Assembly: GCA_964408735.1 (NCBI GenBank)
Contig: CAYPAX010000013.1
Coordinates: 1-62,450, forward strand
Source: UBA7887 sp964408735
GTDB lineage: Bacteria > Pseudomonadota > Alphaproteobacteria > UBA7887
Length of the DNA: 62,450 nt
Direction of reading: 5' to 3'
In this document: piece by piece, positions 38,047 to 46,875 of the stretch
Position numbering within the stretch: the stretch's first letter is position 1
Layout: each line of letters starts with the position of its first letter
Position numbers and translations under genes: made by a program
Notes under the pieces: generated by a model
The model's database searches: none
What the model saw: the letters and a program-made list of their open reading frames with translations, nothing else
Told to the model about the DNA's origin: nothing

Positions 38047-38900
38047 CCGCGCACCAGCAGCAGCGCACCAAGCATCATCGCCAGAGCCACGAACTCCGCG
38101 ACGCCCGGTCGCTCGCCGAGAATCACCACACCCAGCGCCACGCCGGCCAGCGGCACCAGGTAATTCACCGTCGAGGTCGCCGTGGCACCGCAGGTGCGGA
38201 TCAGGTGAAAGAACACCACCGTCGCCCAGGCCGTCGAGATGGCGCCCTGGGTGGCCATGGCAACCCATGCCTCGGGCGCCGGCGAGAGGGTCCACGGCTT
38301 GTCGAGGATCAGCGCGATCGGCAAAGCGACCAGCGCCGACAGGCCCAGCACCACGGTCGAGGCGCCGGTGATCGCCGGGCCGATGCGCCGCACCAGCAGG
38401 CCGTTGACGGCAAAGGCGGCGGCGGCGGCGATCAGCGCCAGCTCGCCAAACAGGCTGCCACCAAGCCCGGCCAGGGCGCTGGGGCCGACCAGCACCACCA
38501 GTGCCGCGAATCCCAGCGCGATGCCGGCAAGCCGCGCCGGCCCGGCCTTTTCGTCGGCTGCCAGCAGTGGCGCCAGCGCCAGGGTCATCAGCGGCACGGA
38601 GCCGATGAGGATCGCCGCCAGCCCGGCATCGATGTGGGTCTCGCCCCAGGTGATGAGCAGGAACGGCAGGGTATTGCCGCTGATCGCCACCGCCCAGTAG
38701 AGCCGCCAACGCCCAGTGAGACTAGGCAGGCGCTCGCCGCGCAGCGCCATGTAGCCCCATAGCAGCAGGGTCGCGATAACCAGCCGTACCGCCACGATCG
38801 TGGCCGGCGGCACGGTGTCGATCGAGACCTTGATCAGCGTGTAGGAGCCACCCCAGGCCACCGCCAACAGGGCGAGCAAGGTCAGCTCGCGTGGACCCAT
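38010..38900 (-). CDS. EamA/DMT-family transporter
   Basis: Drug/metabolite transporter-type membrane protein, 296 residues, with ten hydrophobic segments arranged as two EamA repeats. The first repeat starts at LLALLAVAWGGSYTLIK and the second near ALIAAAAAFAVNGLLVRR; a PxxA-type VPLAGVALGVVILGERP motif lies near the end. The substrate is unknown. The start codon directly abuts the stop of the DUF2244 gene, so the two are probably co-transcribed. Confidence 0.85.
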   Translation of the reverse strand: MGPRELTLLALLAVAWGGSYTLIKVSIDTVPPATIVAVRLVIATLLLWGYMALRGERLPSLTGRWRLYWAVAISGNTLPFLLITWGETHIDAGLAAILIGSVPLMTLALAPLLAADEKAGPARLAGIALGFAALVVLVGPSALAGLGGSLFGELALIAAAAAFAVNGLLVRRIGPAITGASTVVLGLSALVALPIALILDKPWTLSPAPEAWVAMATQGAISTAWATVVFFHLIRTCGATATSTVNYLVPLAGVALGVVILGERPGVAEFVALAMMLGALLLVRGQSDRPKTSAIP

Positions 38901-39422
38901 TTAAGAGATCGGCTCGGGCAGACAGCGGCAGCGTGCCAACGCCGCCTTCAGCGCCTCGCAGAGCGAGGCCCGCTCCTCGGGTGCCAGGAAGTCGCCGATC
39001 GAGAGGCTACGGCCGTGGGAGGTCAGCATCAGCCGGCTGTGATTCTCGCCGGCGGCATCGAGATCCACGCGCAGCCAATAGGGCTGGAAGCGCCAGCGCG
39101 AGACACGCCCGCTCGGGCCCACCCGCCGCACTTCCAGGCTGTCGGCGCTGAGGCGCACATGCTCGCTGCGCCGCGCATCGCGATAGTTGAGGCGGAAGGC
39201 AAGATAGATCAGCGCCACGTCGAGGCCGAAAAAGCCGAACACCGGCCAGGCGCCCATCAGCAGGAAGGCCAATCCGGCGCCAAAGCTGACCAAGCTGATA
39301 GCCGCCATCAGCACGGCAAACCCCGTTCCGCTCAGGGAGCGGTGCGGGCGCAGCACGGCGTCGAACAGCAGCGGCCGTTCGAAATCGGCAGGTTGCGCAT
39401 CGGGGTTGCGGCCATCGTCCAT
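38901..39422 (-). CDS. DUF2244 domain membrane protein
   Basis: 173-residue protein of the DUF2244 family, function unknown. After a soluble N-terminus (FDAVLRPHRSLS) there are two adjacent membrane helices, then a soluble C-terminal part with SRWRFQPYWLRVDL. Family members in alphaproteobacteria are often next to nth, as here (divergent, 60 bp apart). I chose the ATG at 39422; the longer open frame to 40028 is the shadow of nth. Confidence 0.8.
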   Translation of the reverse strand: MDDGRNPDAQPADFERPLLFDAVLRPHRSLSGTGFAVLMAAISLVSFGAGLAFLLMGAWPVFGFFGLDVALIYLAFRLNYRDARRSEHVRLSADSLEVRRVGPSGRVSRWRFQPYWLRVDLDAAGENHSRLMLTSHGRSLSIGDFLAPEERASLCEALKAALARCRCLPEPIS

Positions 39423-39482
39423 TGCTCGATGATGGAACCGCTGCCAAAGCTTGTCAAAGACCCCGCCCAGGAGAGCACGCTG

Positions 39483-40112
39483 ATGCGACCAGCGCAACGC
39501 GAGGAGATGTTCGAGCGCCTGTCCGCCCTCGACCCCGCACCCCAGACCGAGCTTGTCACGACCAACCCCTATACGCTGCTGGTAGCGGTGGTGCTGTCGG
39601 CGCAGGCGACCGACGTCGGCGTCAACAAGGCGACGGGGCCGCTGTTCGCCATCGCCGATACGCCAGAAGCGATGGTGGCGCTCGGCGAGGCGAAAGTGCG
39701 CGAGATGATCAAGACCATCGGCCTCTACCGCAACAAGGCGAAGAACGTGATCGCACTCAGCGAGCGCCTGATCGCCGAGCACGAGGGCCAGGTGCCGCGC
39801 GACCGCGCCGCTCTCGAGGCCCTGCCCGGGGTTGGGCGCAAAACCGCCAACGTGGTGCTCAACACTGCCTTCGGCGAGCCCACCATCGCCGTCGACACCC
39901 ACGTCTTCCGCGTCGGCAACCGCACCGGCCTGGCAACCGGCAAGACCCCGCTGGCGGTCGAAGAGAAACTCATGAAGGCGGTGCCGAAACGCTTCCGGCA
40001 ACACGCCCACCACTGGCTCATCCTGCACGGCCGTTATTGCTGCAAGGCGCGCAAGCCCGACTGCCCCGATTGCCCGATCCGCGATCTCTGTGGCTGGAAG
40101 GAGAAGAGCTAG
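39483..40112 (+). CDS. nth: endonuclease III
   Basis: DNA glycosylase/AP lyase for oxidised pyrimidines. The 209-residue product from ATG 39483, with AGGAGAG 7 bp upstream, aligns from its first residues with E. coli Nth. It has the helix-hairpin-helix motif LPGVGRKTANVV with the catalytic lysine, the catalytic aspartate in AVDTHVFRV, and the Fe-S motif Cx6CxxCx5C at the C-terminus. The 3' end overlaps the convergent lipoprotein gene by 4 bp. Confidence 0.95.
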   Translation: MRPAQREEMFERLSALDPAPQTELVTTNPYTLLVAVVLSAQATDVGVNKATGPLFAIADTPEAMVALGEAKVREMIKTIGLYRNKAKNVIALSERLIAEHEGQVPRDRAALEALPGVGRKTANVVLNTAFGEPTIAVDTHVFRVGNRTGLATGKTPLAVEEKLMKAVPKRFRQHAHHWLILHGRYCCKARKPDCPDCPIRDLCGWKEKS

Positions 40113-41371
40113 AACACCGCCTCGCCCAGCGCGGTCGGTGCCGGGTCGATGACCTCGAAGCCACGCGGCGCAACGCGGTAGACGGCCAGCGCGCGTTCGC
40201 CGTGGCCGTCCTCGCGCAGGCGGAAGAGGCCATCGATGCCGACGAAACCGTCTTCGTTGGTCAGGATCTCGCGGCTGAAATCGGCTCCTCCGGGCGCGTT
40301 GGCGAGCAAAGCGGTAAGCGCCAGCGCATCATAAGCGAGGGAAACCTGGCGCGGCGGCTCGCGGCCATAGGCGCGCCGATAGCGCGCCGCGAAGCCGCTG
40401 AAATCGTCGTCCGCCGGGGCCGCGAACCAGCCATCGATGAGAGCAGGCTCACCGATAACGGCCTGGTCTTTCCATAGGCCCGTGCCGAGGAAGCGCACCT
40501 CTTCCGGATCGAGGTCGTAATAGGGGAAGAGCGGCGCCAACACGCGCAAATTTTGCCCGCTCGCGGCGATCAGCAGGGTATCGAAACCGCCATTTGCCAC
40601 CAGACTTCGCACTGCTGCGCTTTCGCCGACCGTGACCTGGCCGGGCACGAAATATTCCACCTGGTCGACGGCGGCGGCGTGCAGCGCCGCCGATTCCCGT
40701 AAACCCTGGAGAACCGCCGAGCCGTAGGCATCGTCCGATACCAGCGCCGCAATCCGGGCATGGCCGTTGGCGGCGGCATAACCGACCACGCGCTCGATCT
40801 GCTGCGCCGGGGTAATGCCCAGAACATAGACCCCCGGCCTTGCGACCGAACGATCGTTCGTGAAAGCAAGAACAGGTACGCCGCGGCTTTGCCCCAACTG
40901 GCTGACCGCCCGCACCGAGGCGGCGAGCAGCGGCCCGAGCACGATGTCGGCGCCATCGGCAAGCGCCTCGCGCATCGCCTGTTCGGCGCCGAAGCCGGTG
41001 CCGGCGGTATCCTTCGGCAGCAGCACGAAGTCGTCGCCCGCGTGGTCGAACAGCGCCAGCTGGGCGGCATCGAGAAGCGCCGAGCCAATGCCTGCGCGCG
41101 GCCCGCTCAAAGGCAACAGGATGGCCACGCGCGCCACCCCTGGCTCGATATCCCGGTAACTCGGCGGCGGTGTCTCCGGCGCCGGCAAGTTGAGTGGCTC
41201 GATTTCGACCTCGGTCGCGGGCACCACCAGCAATTCCTCGGCGGCGGCCGGCGGCGGCTCGTCTTGCACGACCTTGGGCGGCGGCGCTACGCTGTCGGTA
41301 CAGGCGGCAACGAAGGTCAACAGCGTGGCCGCGGCGAGGGCGGGAATCCAAGGTGTCTCAAACTGCCTCAT
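40109..41371 (-). CDS. penicillin-binding protein activator-like lipoprotein (LpoA/LppC family)
   Basis: 420-residue predicted lipoprotein. The signal peptide ends at the lipobox VAAC (C24), followed by a Pro-rich linker and a periplasmic-binding-protein fold with VAILLPLSGPRAGIGSALLDAAQLALFD read in parts. In gammaproteobacteria LpoA activates PBP1A; the role here is inferred from family. ATG 41371 is chosen for the signal peptide. The 5' end overlaps the divergent rsmI start by 19 bp. Confidence 0.85.
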   Translation of the reverse strand: MRQFETPWIPALAAATLLTFVAACTDSVAPPPKVVQDEPPPAAAEELLVVPATEVEIEPLNLPAPETPPPSYRDIEPGVARVAILLPLSGPRAGIGSALLDAAQLALFDHAGDDFVLLPKDTAGTGFGAEQAMREALADGADIVLGPLLAASVRAVSQLGQSRGVPVLAFTNDRSVARPGVYVLGITPAQQIERVVGYAAANGHARIAALVSDDAYGSAVLQGLRESAALHAAAVDQVEYFVPGQVTVGESAAVRSLVANGGFDTLLIAASGQNLRVLAPLFPYYDLDPEEVRFLGTGLWKDQAVIGEPALIDGWFAAPADDDFSGFAARYRRAYGREPPRQVSLAYDALALTALLANAPGGADFSREILTNEDGFVGIDGLFRLREDGHGERALAVYRVAPRGFEVIDPAPTALGEAVF

Positions 41372-42255
41372 CAGATGACGGTAGCGTTGGTGACCGGCCA
41401 AGTAAACTGTCGGGCGGCCTGTATCTCGTTGCAACGCCGATCGGCAACCTGCGCGATATCACCTTGCGGGCGCTCGACGTCTTGGGCCAGGCGGACGTGG
41501 TCGCTTGCGAGGACACGCGGCGGACCGGCCGCCTGCTGCGCGCGCACGCCATAGCGGCGCACCTGACTCCCTACCACGAGCACAATGCCCAGCGTGCGTT
41601 GCCGGGCCTGTTGGCCAGGCTTGCCGCAGGCGAGGCGGTGGCCCTGGTCAGCGATGCGGGCACGCCGTTGATCTCCGATCCGGGCTATCGCCTGGTCGGC
41701 GCGGCAGCCGCTGCAGGCGTGCCCGTGATCCCGATACCCGGCCCCTCCTCGGTGCTGGCCGCGCTCACGGCCTCGGGCCTGCCCACGGACCGTTTTCTCT
41801 ATGCCGGCTTTCCACCGGCGAAGGCAGGCGCCCGGCGCGCCTTTTTTGCCGAGCTTGCGGACGCGCCGGCAACCCTGGTGCTGCTCGAATCGCCACGCCG
41901 CCTGGCGGCCACCTGCGTCGAGCTCGTTGCCGCCCTCGGCGACCGTCCGGCCGCCTTGGCGCGGGAATTGACCAAGCTGCACGAGACCGTGCTGCGCGAG
42001 CCCCTGTCGGCCCTGGCTGCACGCTTTGCCGACGGCCCTCCCAAGGGCGAGGCGGTGCTGGTGATAGCGCCGCCCGAGGCGAACACGACCACGCCCGAGG
42101 CGGCAGAGGTGGACGCGCAGCTTCGCGAGGCGCTGGGCTCGGGCTCGGTCTCCGATGCCGCGGCCGCTGTCGCGGCGACCACGGGTCTGCCGCGGCGGGA
42201 ACTGTATGCCCGCGCTGTTGTTTTGCGCCAGGAAGGCAATGGCGCGAAGTCGTGA
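41353..42255 (+). CDS. rsmI: 16S rRNA (cytidine(1402)-2'-O)-methyltransferase RsmI
   Basis: SAM-dependent ribose methyltransferase acting on C1402 of 16S rRNA. The 300-residue protein has LYLVATPIGNLRDITLRAL, ACEDTRRTGRLL, VSDAGTPLISDPGYRLV and PGPSSVLAALTASGL, all typical. The GTG at 41353 is the only reasonable start before the conserved region. It overlaps the divergent lipoprotein gene at the 5' end and yraN by 17 bp at the 3' end. Confidence 0.94.
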   Translation: MSQTASSDDGSVGDRPSKLSGGLYLVATPIGNLRDITLRALDVLGQADVVACEDTRRTGRLLRAHAIAAHLTPYHEHNAQRALPGLLARLAAGEAVALVSDAGTPLISDPGYRLVGAAAAAGVPVIPIPGPSSVLAALTASGLPTDRFLYAGFPPAKAGARRAFFAELADAPATLVLLESPRRLAATCVELVAALGDRPAALARELTKLHETVLREPLSALAARFADGPPKGEAVLVIAPPEANTTTPEAAEVDAQLREALGSGSVSDAAAAVAATTGLPRRELYARAVVLRQEGNGAKS

Positions 42256-42631
42256 ATCGCGCCGCCGGGCGCTGCGTTTCGGGCGTATCGCCGAAACCGT
42301 GTGTTGCTGGCGCCTGCGAATCACGGGCTGGCGGATTCTCGCCCGCGACTGGCGCGTTCCGGTTGGCGAGATAGACATCATCGCGCGCCGCGGCGAAGTC
42401 ATCGCCTTCGTCGAGGTCAAGGGCCGGCGCCATGCCAACGTGGAAACCGCGCCACCGGCGCCGCGCCAGCGCCGGCGCATCGTGCGCGCCGCGGAATTGT
42501 TCCTTGCACGCCACCCGCGCTTCGCTGCACTCTACGGGCGATTCGACGTGATGTTGGTTGAGCCCTGGCCGAGCGTGAGATTTCTATGGCCCATACACCT
42601 GCCCGACGCCTGGCGCATCGACCAGGCCTGA
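42239..42631 (+). CDS. YraN-family nuclease-like protein (UPF0102)
   Basis: 130-residue UPF0102 protein with a predicted restriction-endonuclease-like fold. The motif GEIDIIARRGEVIAFVEVKGR carries the D-x(n)-ExK metal-site pattern (split: GEIDIIARR, then FVEVKGR). The role is unproven, although the family is linked to DNA processing. It sits between rsmI and the BON gene with overlaps at both ends, a conserved alphaproteobacterial order. Confidence 0.88.
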   Translation: MARSRESRRRALRFGRIAETVCCWRLRITGWRILARDWRVPVGEIDIIARRGEVIAFVEVKGRRHANVETAPPAPRQRRRIVRAAELFLARHPRFAALYGRFDVMLVEPWPSVRFLWPIHLPDAWRIDQA

Positions 42632-43230
42632 TTCTCGCCCTGCTGACGGCCCTGGCAGGCGCCCTCGCGCAAGGCGCCTGTACGCCGATCGGCCTCGGCA
42701 TTGGCGCCGGGGCTGCCGCGGGCGTGGTCATCGCCCAGGAGCGCTCGGCCGGCGATGCGGTCAAGGATGCGCGCATCAACCTGGAAATCTCGGAAGCCCT
42801 GTTCCAGGCGCACATCGATGACCTGTTTCGGGAGGTCAATGTCGATGTCATGGAAGGCCGCGTAATGCTGACCGGCCAGGTCAAGACCCAGGAGCTTGCC
42901 GACCAGGCCGCGCTGATCGCCTGGAAGGTCGACGGCGTGGCCAAGGTGATCAACGAGGTCCGGGTCGGCGAGATTGATACCGTCGGCGGCGTGCGCGACG
43001 GTTGGATCACCACCAGGCTGCGCGCCCGCCTGATCGGCGATGCGGAGATTTTTGACGTCAATTACACGATCACCACCGTGGGCGGCAGCGTCTACCTGCT
43101 CGGCATCGGCCAGAGCCAGGACGAGCTCAAACGGCTGTTGGCGCATGCCCGCGACGTGCCATATGTGCGCCGGGTCGTCGCCCACGTGGTGATGAAGGAC
43201 GACCCCTCGCGCGCCGCCGCTGCCGAATGA
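42586..43230 (+). CDS. BON-domain periplasmic protein
   Basis: 214 residues with an N-terminal signal sequence (about 13-32) ending at C32; the preceding LAQGA is a weak lipobox, so a lipoprotein is possible. Two BON domains follow (about 65-130 and 140-205), with the pattern DVMEGRVMLTGQVKTQE and TTVGGSVYLLGIGQSQDEL. BON domains bind membranes in OsmY-like proteins. It overlaps yraN by 46 bp and gshB by ATGA. Confidence 0.85.
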   Translation: MAHTPARRLAHRPGLILALLTALAGALAQGACTPIGLGIGAGAAAGVVIAQERSAGDAVKDARINLEISEALFQAHIDDLFREVNVDVMEGRVMLTGQVKTQELADQAALIAWKVDGVAKVINEVRVGEIDTVGGVRDGWITTRLRARLIGDAEIFDVNYTITTVGGSVYLLGIGQSQDELKRLLAHARDVPYVRRVVAHVVMKDDPSRAAAAE

Positions 43231-44165
43231 ACCTCACCGTCGCCATCCAGATGGATCCCCTGGAGGGGATCGACATCGACGCCGATTCGACCTTTGCGCT
43301 GGCCCTCGAAGCCCATACCCGCGGCCATCAACTGCTGCATTATCTGCCGCGGGCGCTGAGCCTGCGCGAGGGCCGCGTGGTGGCGCGAGGCAACCAGCTC
43401 GACGTGCGCCGCGCTTACGGCGATCATTTCTCGCTCGGTGAGGCGGTGACCCTCGACCTGACCGAGGTCGACGTGGTGCTGATGCGCCAGGATCCGCCCT
43501 TCGACATGGCCTATATCACTGCCACCCATCTGCTCGAGCGCATCCACCCGGAAACGCTGGTGGTGAACGACCCGGCGCATGTGCGCAACGCCCCGGAAAA
43601 GCTCTTCGTCACAGAGTTCGAAGGGCTGATGCCGCCGACCCTGATCACCTCCGACCGGGCCGAGATCGACGCTTTCCGCGCCCGGCACCAGGACATCATA
43701 GTAAAGCCGCTCTACGGCAATGGCGGCGCCGGGGTGTTCCATATCGAACCCGGGGACGAGAACCTGAACTCGCTGCTGGAGATGTTCACCGACATCTACC
43801 GCGAGCCCATCGTGGTGCAGAAATATCTGCCCGAGGTACGCGCGGGCGACAAGCGCATCATTCTCGTCGATGGCGAGGCGGCAGGCGCGGTCAACCGGGT
43901 GCCGCCGGAAGGCGAGGCGCGCTCCAACCTGCATGTCGGCGGTACCGCCGAGGCCGCCGCCCTGACACCGCGCGAACACGAGATCTGCGCCGCCATCGGG
44001 CCAGCGCTCAAGGAGCGCGGCCTGATCTTCACGGGCATCGACGTCATCGGCGACTGGCTGACCGAGATCAACGTCACCTCGCCCACCGGCATCCAGGAGA
44101 TCTCCCGCTTCGACGGCAGCGACCTTGCCGCCGCCATCTGGGACGCCATCGAGAGCAAGCGCTGA
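43227..44165 (+). CDS. gshB: glutathione synthase
   Basis: ATP-grasp ligase joining gamma-glutamylcysteine and glycine. The 312-residue protein has the N-terminal AIQMDPLEGIDIDADSTFAL, the ATP-grasp motifs IVKPLYGNGGAGVF and KYLPEVRAGDKRI, and the C-terminal GIDVIGDWLTEINVTSPTGIQE read in parts. Start overlaps the BON gene stop (ATGA). Last gene of rsmI-yraN-BON-gshB. Confidence 0.95.
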   Translation: MNLTVAIQMDPLEGIDIDADSTFALALEAHTRGHQLLHYLPRALSLREGRVVARGNQLDVRRAYGDHFSLGEAVTLDLTEVDVVLMRQDPPFDMAYITATHLLERIHPETLVVNDPAHVRNAPEKLFVTEFEGLMPPTLITSDRAEIDAFRARHQDIIVKPLYGNGGAGVFHIEPGDENLNSLLEMFTDIYREPIVVQKYLPEVRAGDKRIILVDGEAAGAVNRVPPEGEARSNLHVGGTAEAAALTPREHEICAAIGPALKERGLIFTGIDVIGDWLTEINVTSPTGIQEISRFDGSDLAAAIWDAIESKR

Positions 44166-44187
44166 GCCAGAGACAGGGGTCACCATC

Positions 44188-45192
44188 GTGAACCGGAACC
44201 AGGCGACGCCCTCGAGTGACGTCTGGTTCGCCTATGACGGCGACTGCCCGGTCTGCTCTCTTGCCGCCCAGGCGCTACGTATTCGCGAAAGCGTCGGCGC
44301 CCTGCACCTGGTCGATGCCCGCCAGCAGCCGGACCATGCTCTTATCCGCGAGATCGGGGCGCGCGGGCTCGATCTCGACGAAGGCATGGTGCTGAAATAT
44401 GGCGACGTCTGCTATCACGGCCGCGACGCCCTGCACATGATGGCCCTGCTCGGCAGCCGGCAGGGCTGGTTCAACCGCCTGACCGCCGCGTGCTTTCGCT
44501 TGAAGACCGTCGCCAGGCTGGCCTATCCGCCCCTGCGCGCGGCGCGGAACCTTTTGCTGCGGCTCATGGGGCGAAGCAAGATTCGCAACCTGCACAGTGG
44601 CGCTGCGCCCATATTCCAGCCAATCTTCGGCACAGAATGGGAGCGCCTGCCGCCGCTGATGCGCGAGCGCTTCGCCATCCGCCCCTACAGCGATGACACA
44701 CTGGCCCTCGAAGGCACGCTCGACGTTGTCGTCTCGCCGCTGATGCGGCTGATGGCAAAGCTCAGCAGCACTTTCGTCTCGCGCTCGGGCCTTGCGGTGC
44801 CGGTAACGGTCCGCTTCCGCAGCGCCAAGCACGTGGTCGGCCTGGTCTTCGACCGCACTTTCCGCTTTGCCGATGGCGAGCAGCGCTTCGTCTCGTGCAT
44901 GGAGCCTGTCGGCGGCAACGAGCTGGTCGAGTTCCTGCGTTTCGGTGTCGGCTGGCGAGTGGCCTGCCGCTGGACCGGCCAATCGGTAGTGTTCGCCCAT
45001 CGCGGCTATGTCTGGCGCCTCTTCGGCATGCTCGTGCCGCTGCCGCTCGGCCTGCTCATCGGCGCCGGTCATGGCGAAGAGACGCCGACCTCCGAGGACG
45101 GCTTCACCCTCACCGCCTATGCCGCACATCCTTGGTTCGGCACGACCTTCAGCTATGGCGGCCCGTTCAGGCTGTCGCGCGGCTCGCCGTAG
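44188..45192 (+). CDS. DCC thiol-oxidoreductase-like domain fused to DUF4166
   Basis: 334-residue two-domain protein. Residues 12-115 are a DCC (DUF393) domain with the motif YDGDCPVC (C20, C23), related to thioredoxin-like redox proteins. Residues about 160-330 match DUF4166, with FGTEWERLPPLMRERF, and end in a beta-rich region. The GTG at 44188 has AGGGGT 7 bp upstream. The combined function is unknown. It follows gshB by 22 bp, which may link it to thiol chemistry. Confidence 0.75.
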   Translation: MNRNQATPSSDVWFAYDGDCPVCSLAAQALRIRESVGALHLVDARQQPDHALIREIGARGLDLDEGMVLKYGDVCYHGRDALHMMALLGSRQGWFNRLTAACFRLKTVARLAYPPLRAARNLLLRLMGRSKIRNLHSGAAPIFQPIFGTEWERLPPLMRERFAIRPYSDDTLALEGTLDVVVSPLMRLMAKLSSTFVSRSGLAVPVTVRFRSAKHVVGLVFDRTFRFADGEQRFVSCMEPVGGNELVEFLRFGVGWRVACRWTGQSVVFAHRGYVWRLFGMLVPLPLGLLIGAGHGEETPTSEDGFTLTAYAAHPWFGTTFSYGGPFRLSRGSP

Positions 45193-45255
45193 CACGACTT
45201 TTCGGTTGCGTTGCGCTGGCCCACACTCGACTGTGGCGGGCGGGGAGGACGGCGC

Positions 45256-46779
45256 ATGGTCTCTCGTTGCCATACGGTGGCGTATCACGGCGTGGACGTG
45301 GTGGATGTCGAGGTTCAGGTGCAGATCGGCGCCGGGCTGTCGAGCTTCACCGTGGTCGGCCTGCCGGACAAGGCGGTGGCGGAATCGCGCGAGCGCGTGC
45401 GCGCGGCGCTGGCTGCCCTCGGCCTCTCCCTGCCGGCCAAGCGCATCACCGTCAACCTGGCGCCCGCCGACCTGCTCAAGGAAGGCAGCCACTTCGACCT
45501 GCCCATCGCCGTCGCGGTGCTGGCGGCCATGGGCGTGCTGCCGAGCGATATGGTCGACGAGTATTGCGCCCTTGGCGAGCTGGCGCTCGATGCCCGCATC
45601 ATGCCCGTGCCCGGCGTCTTGCCGGCGGCGCTGGCCGCCTCGGCCTCGGAGCGCGGCCTGATCTGCCCGGCGGCACAAGGCGGCGAAGCGGCCTGGGCCG
45701 GCATCGGCGTGCTGGCGCCCGATTCGCTACTGGCGCTGGTGAACCATTTCAAGGGCACGCAGGTGCTGAGCCCGCCCGAGCCTGCCGTCGCCGCAGAGAC
45801 CGAGGCGCCGCTGGACCTTATCGACATCAAGGGCCAGGAGGTCGCCAAGCGGGCGCTGGAGATCGCCGCCGCGGGCGGCCACAACCTGCTCATGATCGGC
45901 CCGCCCGGCGCCGGCAAGTCGATGCTGGCCCAGCGGCTGCCGGGCCTGCTGCCGCCGCTCGATTCGTCGGAGATGCTGGAGGCGAGCATGATCGCCTCGG
46001 TGGCCGGCGCGCTGACCGGCGGCGAGCTGGTGCGGCGGCGGCCCTTTCGCGCGCCGCACTTCTCGGCCTCGGTCTCGGCCATGGTCGGCGGCGGACCCAA
46101 GGCCCGGCCCGGCGAGGTCTCGCTGGCCCATCTCGGCGTGCTGTTCCTCGACGAAGTGCCCGAGTTCCAGCGTCCGGCTCTCGAAGCCCTGCGCCAACCC
46201 CTCGAAAGCGGCCAGGTCACCGTCGCGCGGGCCAACGCCCATGTCACCTATCCGGCACGGGTACAGCTGATCGCGGCGATGAATCCCTGCCGCTGCGGCT
46301 GGCCCGACGATCCCGAACGCATGTGCAACCGCAAGCCCCGCTGCCTGACCGACTATCAGGGCAAGCTCTCGGGCCCGCTGCTCGACCGCATCGACCTGCA
46401 TGTGGAAGTGCCGGCCCTGAGCGCCGCCGACCTCGCCTTGCCGCCGCCTAGCGAAGGCTCGGACGCAGTGGCAGCACGTGTCGCCAAGGCCCACGCCATC
46501 CAGCGTGCCAGGCTCGCCGAGGACGGCGCCGACGAATCCATCCGCTCCAACGCCCAGACCGACGGCGCCCTGCTGGAGCGCATCGCCACCCCCGACGACG
46601 CCGGGCGCACCCTGCTCGCCCAGGCCGTCGACCGCATGCGCCTCTCGGCCCGTGGCTTCCACCGGGTCTTGAAAGTCGCCCGCACCCTCGCCGACCTAGA
46701 CGGCACCGACGGCATCCGCCGCGCCCACATCGCCGAGGCACTGAGCTACCGCCGCATCGCGCCGCAGGGGGTGGGGTGA
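45256..46779 (+). CDS. comM: YifB/ComM-family Mg-chelatase-like AAA+ ATPase
   Basis: 507-residue protein with an N-terminal Lon-like domain (VVGLPDKAVAESRERVRAAL), a AAA+ core with Walker A GPPGAGKSMLAQRL and Walker B GVLFLDEVPEFQ, and a C-terminal Mg-chelatase domain containing the Cys-rich NPCRCGW. ComM is a helicase that promotes branch migration during natural transformation in some bacteria. ATG at 45256 with GGGAGGAC upstream. Confidence 0.93.
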   Translation: MVSRCHTVAYHGVDVVDVEVQVQIGAGLSSFTVVGLPDKAVAESRERVRAALAALGLSLPAKRITVNLAPADLLKEGSHFDLPIAVAVLAAMGVLPSDMVDEYCALGELALDARIMPVPGVLPAALAASASERGLICPAAQGGEAAWAGIGVLAPDSLLALVNHFKGTQVLSPPEPAVAAETEAPLDLIDIKGQEVAKRALEIAAAGGHNLLMIGPPGAGKSMLAQRLPGLLPPLDSSEMLEASMIASVAGALTGGELVRRRPFRAPHFSASVSAMVGGGPKARPGEVSLAHLGVLFLDEVPEFQRPALEALRQPLESGQVTVARANAHVTYPARVQLIAAMNPCRCGWPDDPERMCNRKPRCLTDYQGKLSGPLLDRIDLHVEVPALSAADLALPPPSEGSDAVAARVAKAHAIQRARLAEDGADESIRSNAQTDGALLERIATPDDAGRTLLAQAVDRMRLSARGFHRVLKVARTLADLDGTDGIRRAHIAEALSYRRIAPQGVG

Positions 46780-46811
46780 AAGGAATCCTTCAGTTGCCCT
46801 GAAAGCGCCAA

Positions 46812-46845
46812 TTGACGATGGCCGCCATCGCTGTGCTACACAGCG
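46812..46845 (+). promoter_or_regulatory. pyrE: candidate pyrE promoter covered by two inverted repeats
   Basis: TTGACG at 46812-46817 and GCTACA at 46835-46840, with 17 bp between them, form a sigma-70-like promoter 36 bp before pyrE. Two 7-bp inverted repeats lie on it: CGATGGC/GCCATCG at 46816-46830 and CGCTGTG/CACAGCG at 46829-46845. They overlap by two bases, so a dimeric regulator could cover the promoter. Confidence 0.45.
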
Positions 46846-46875
46846 CGGACCACTGCTGTTGCACACGGAGACGAC

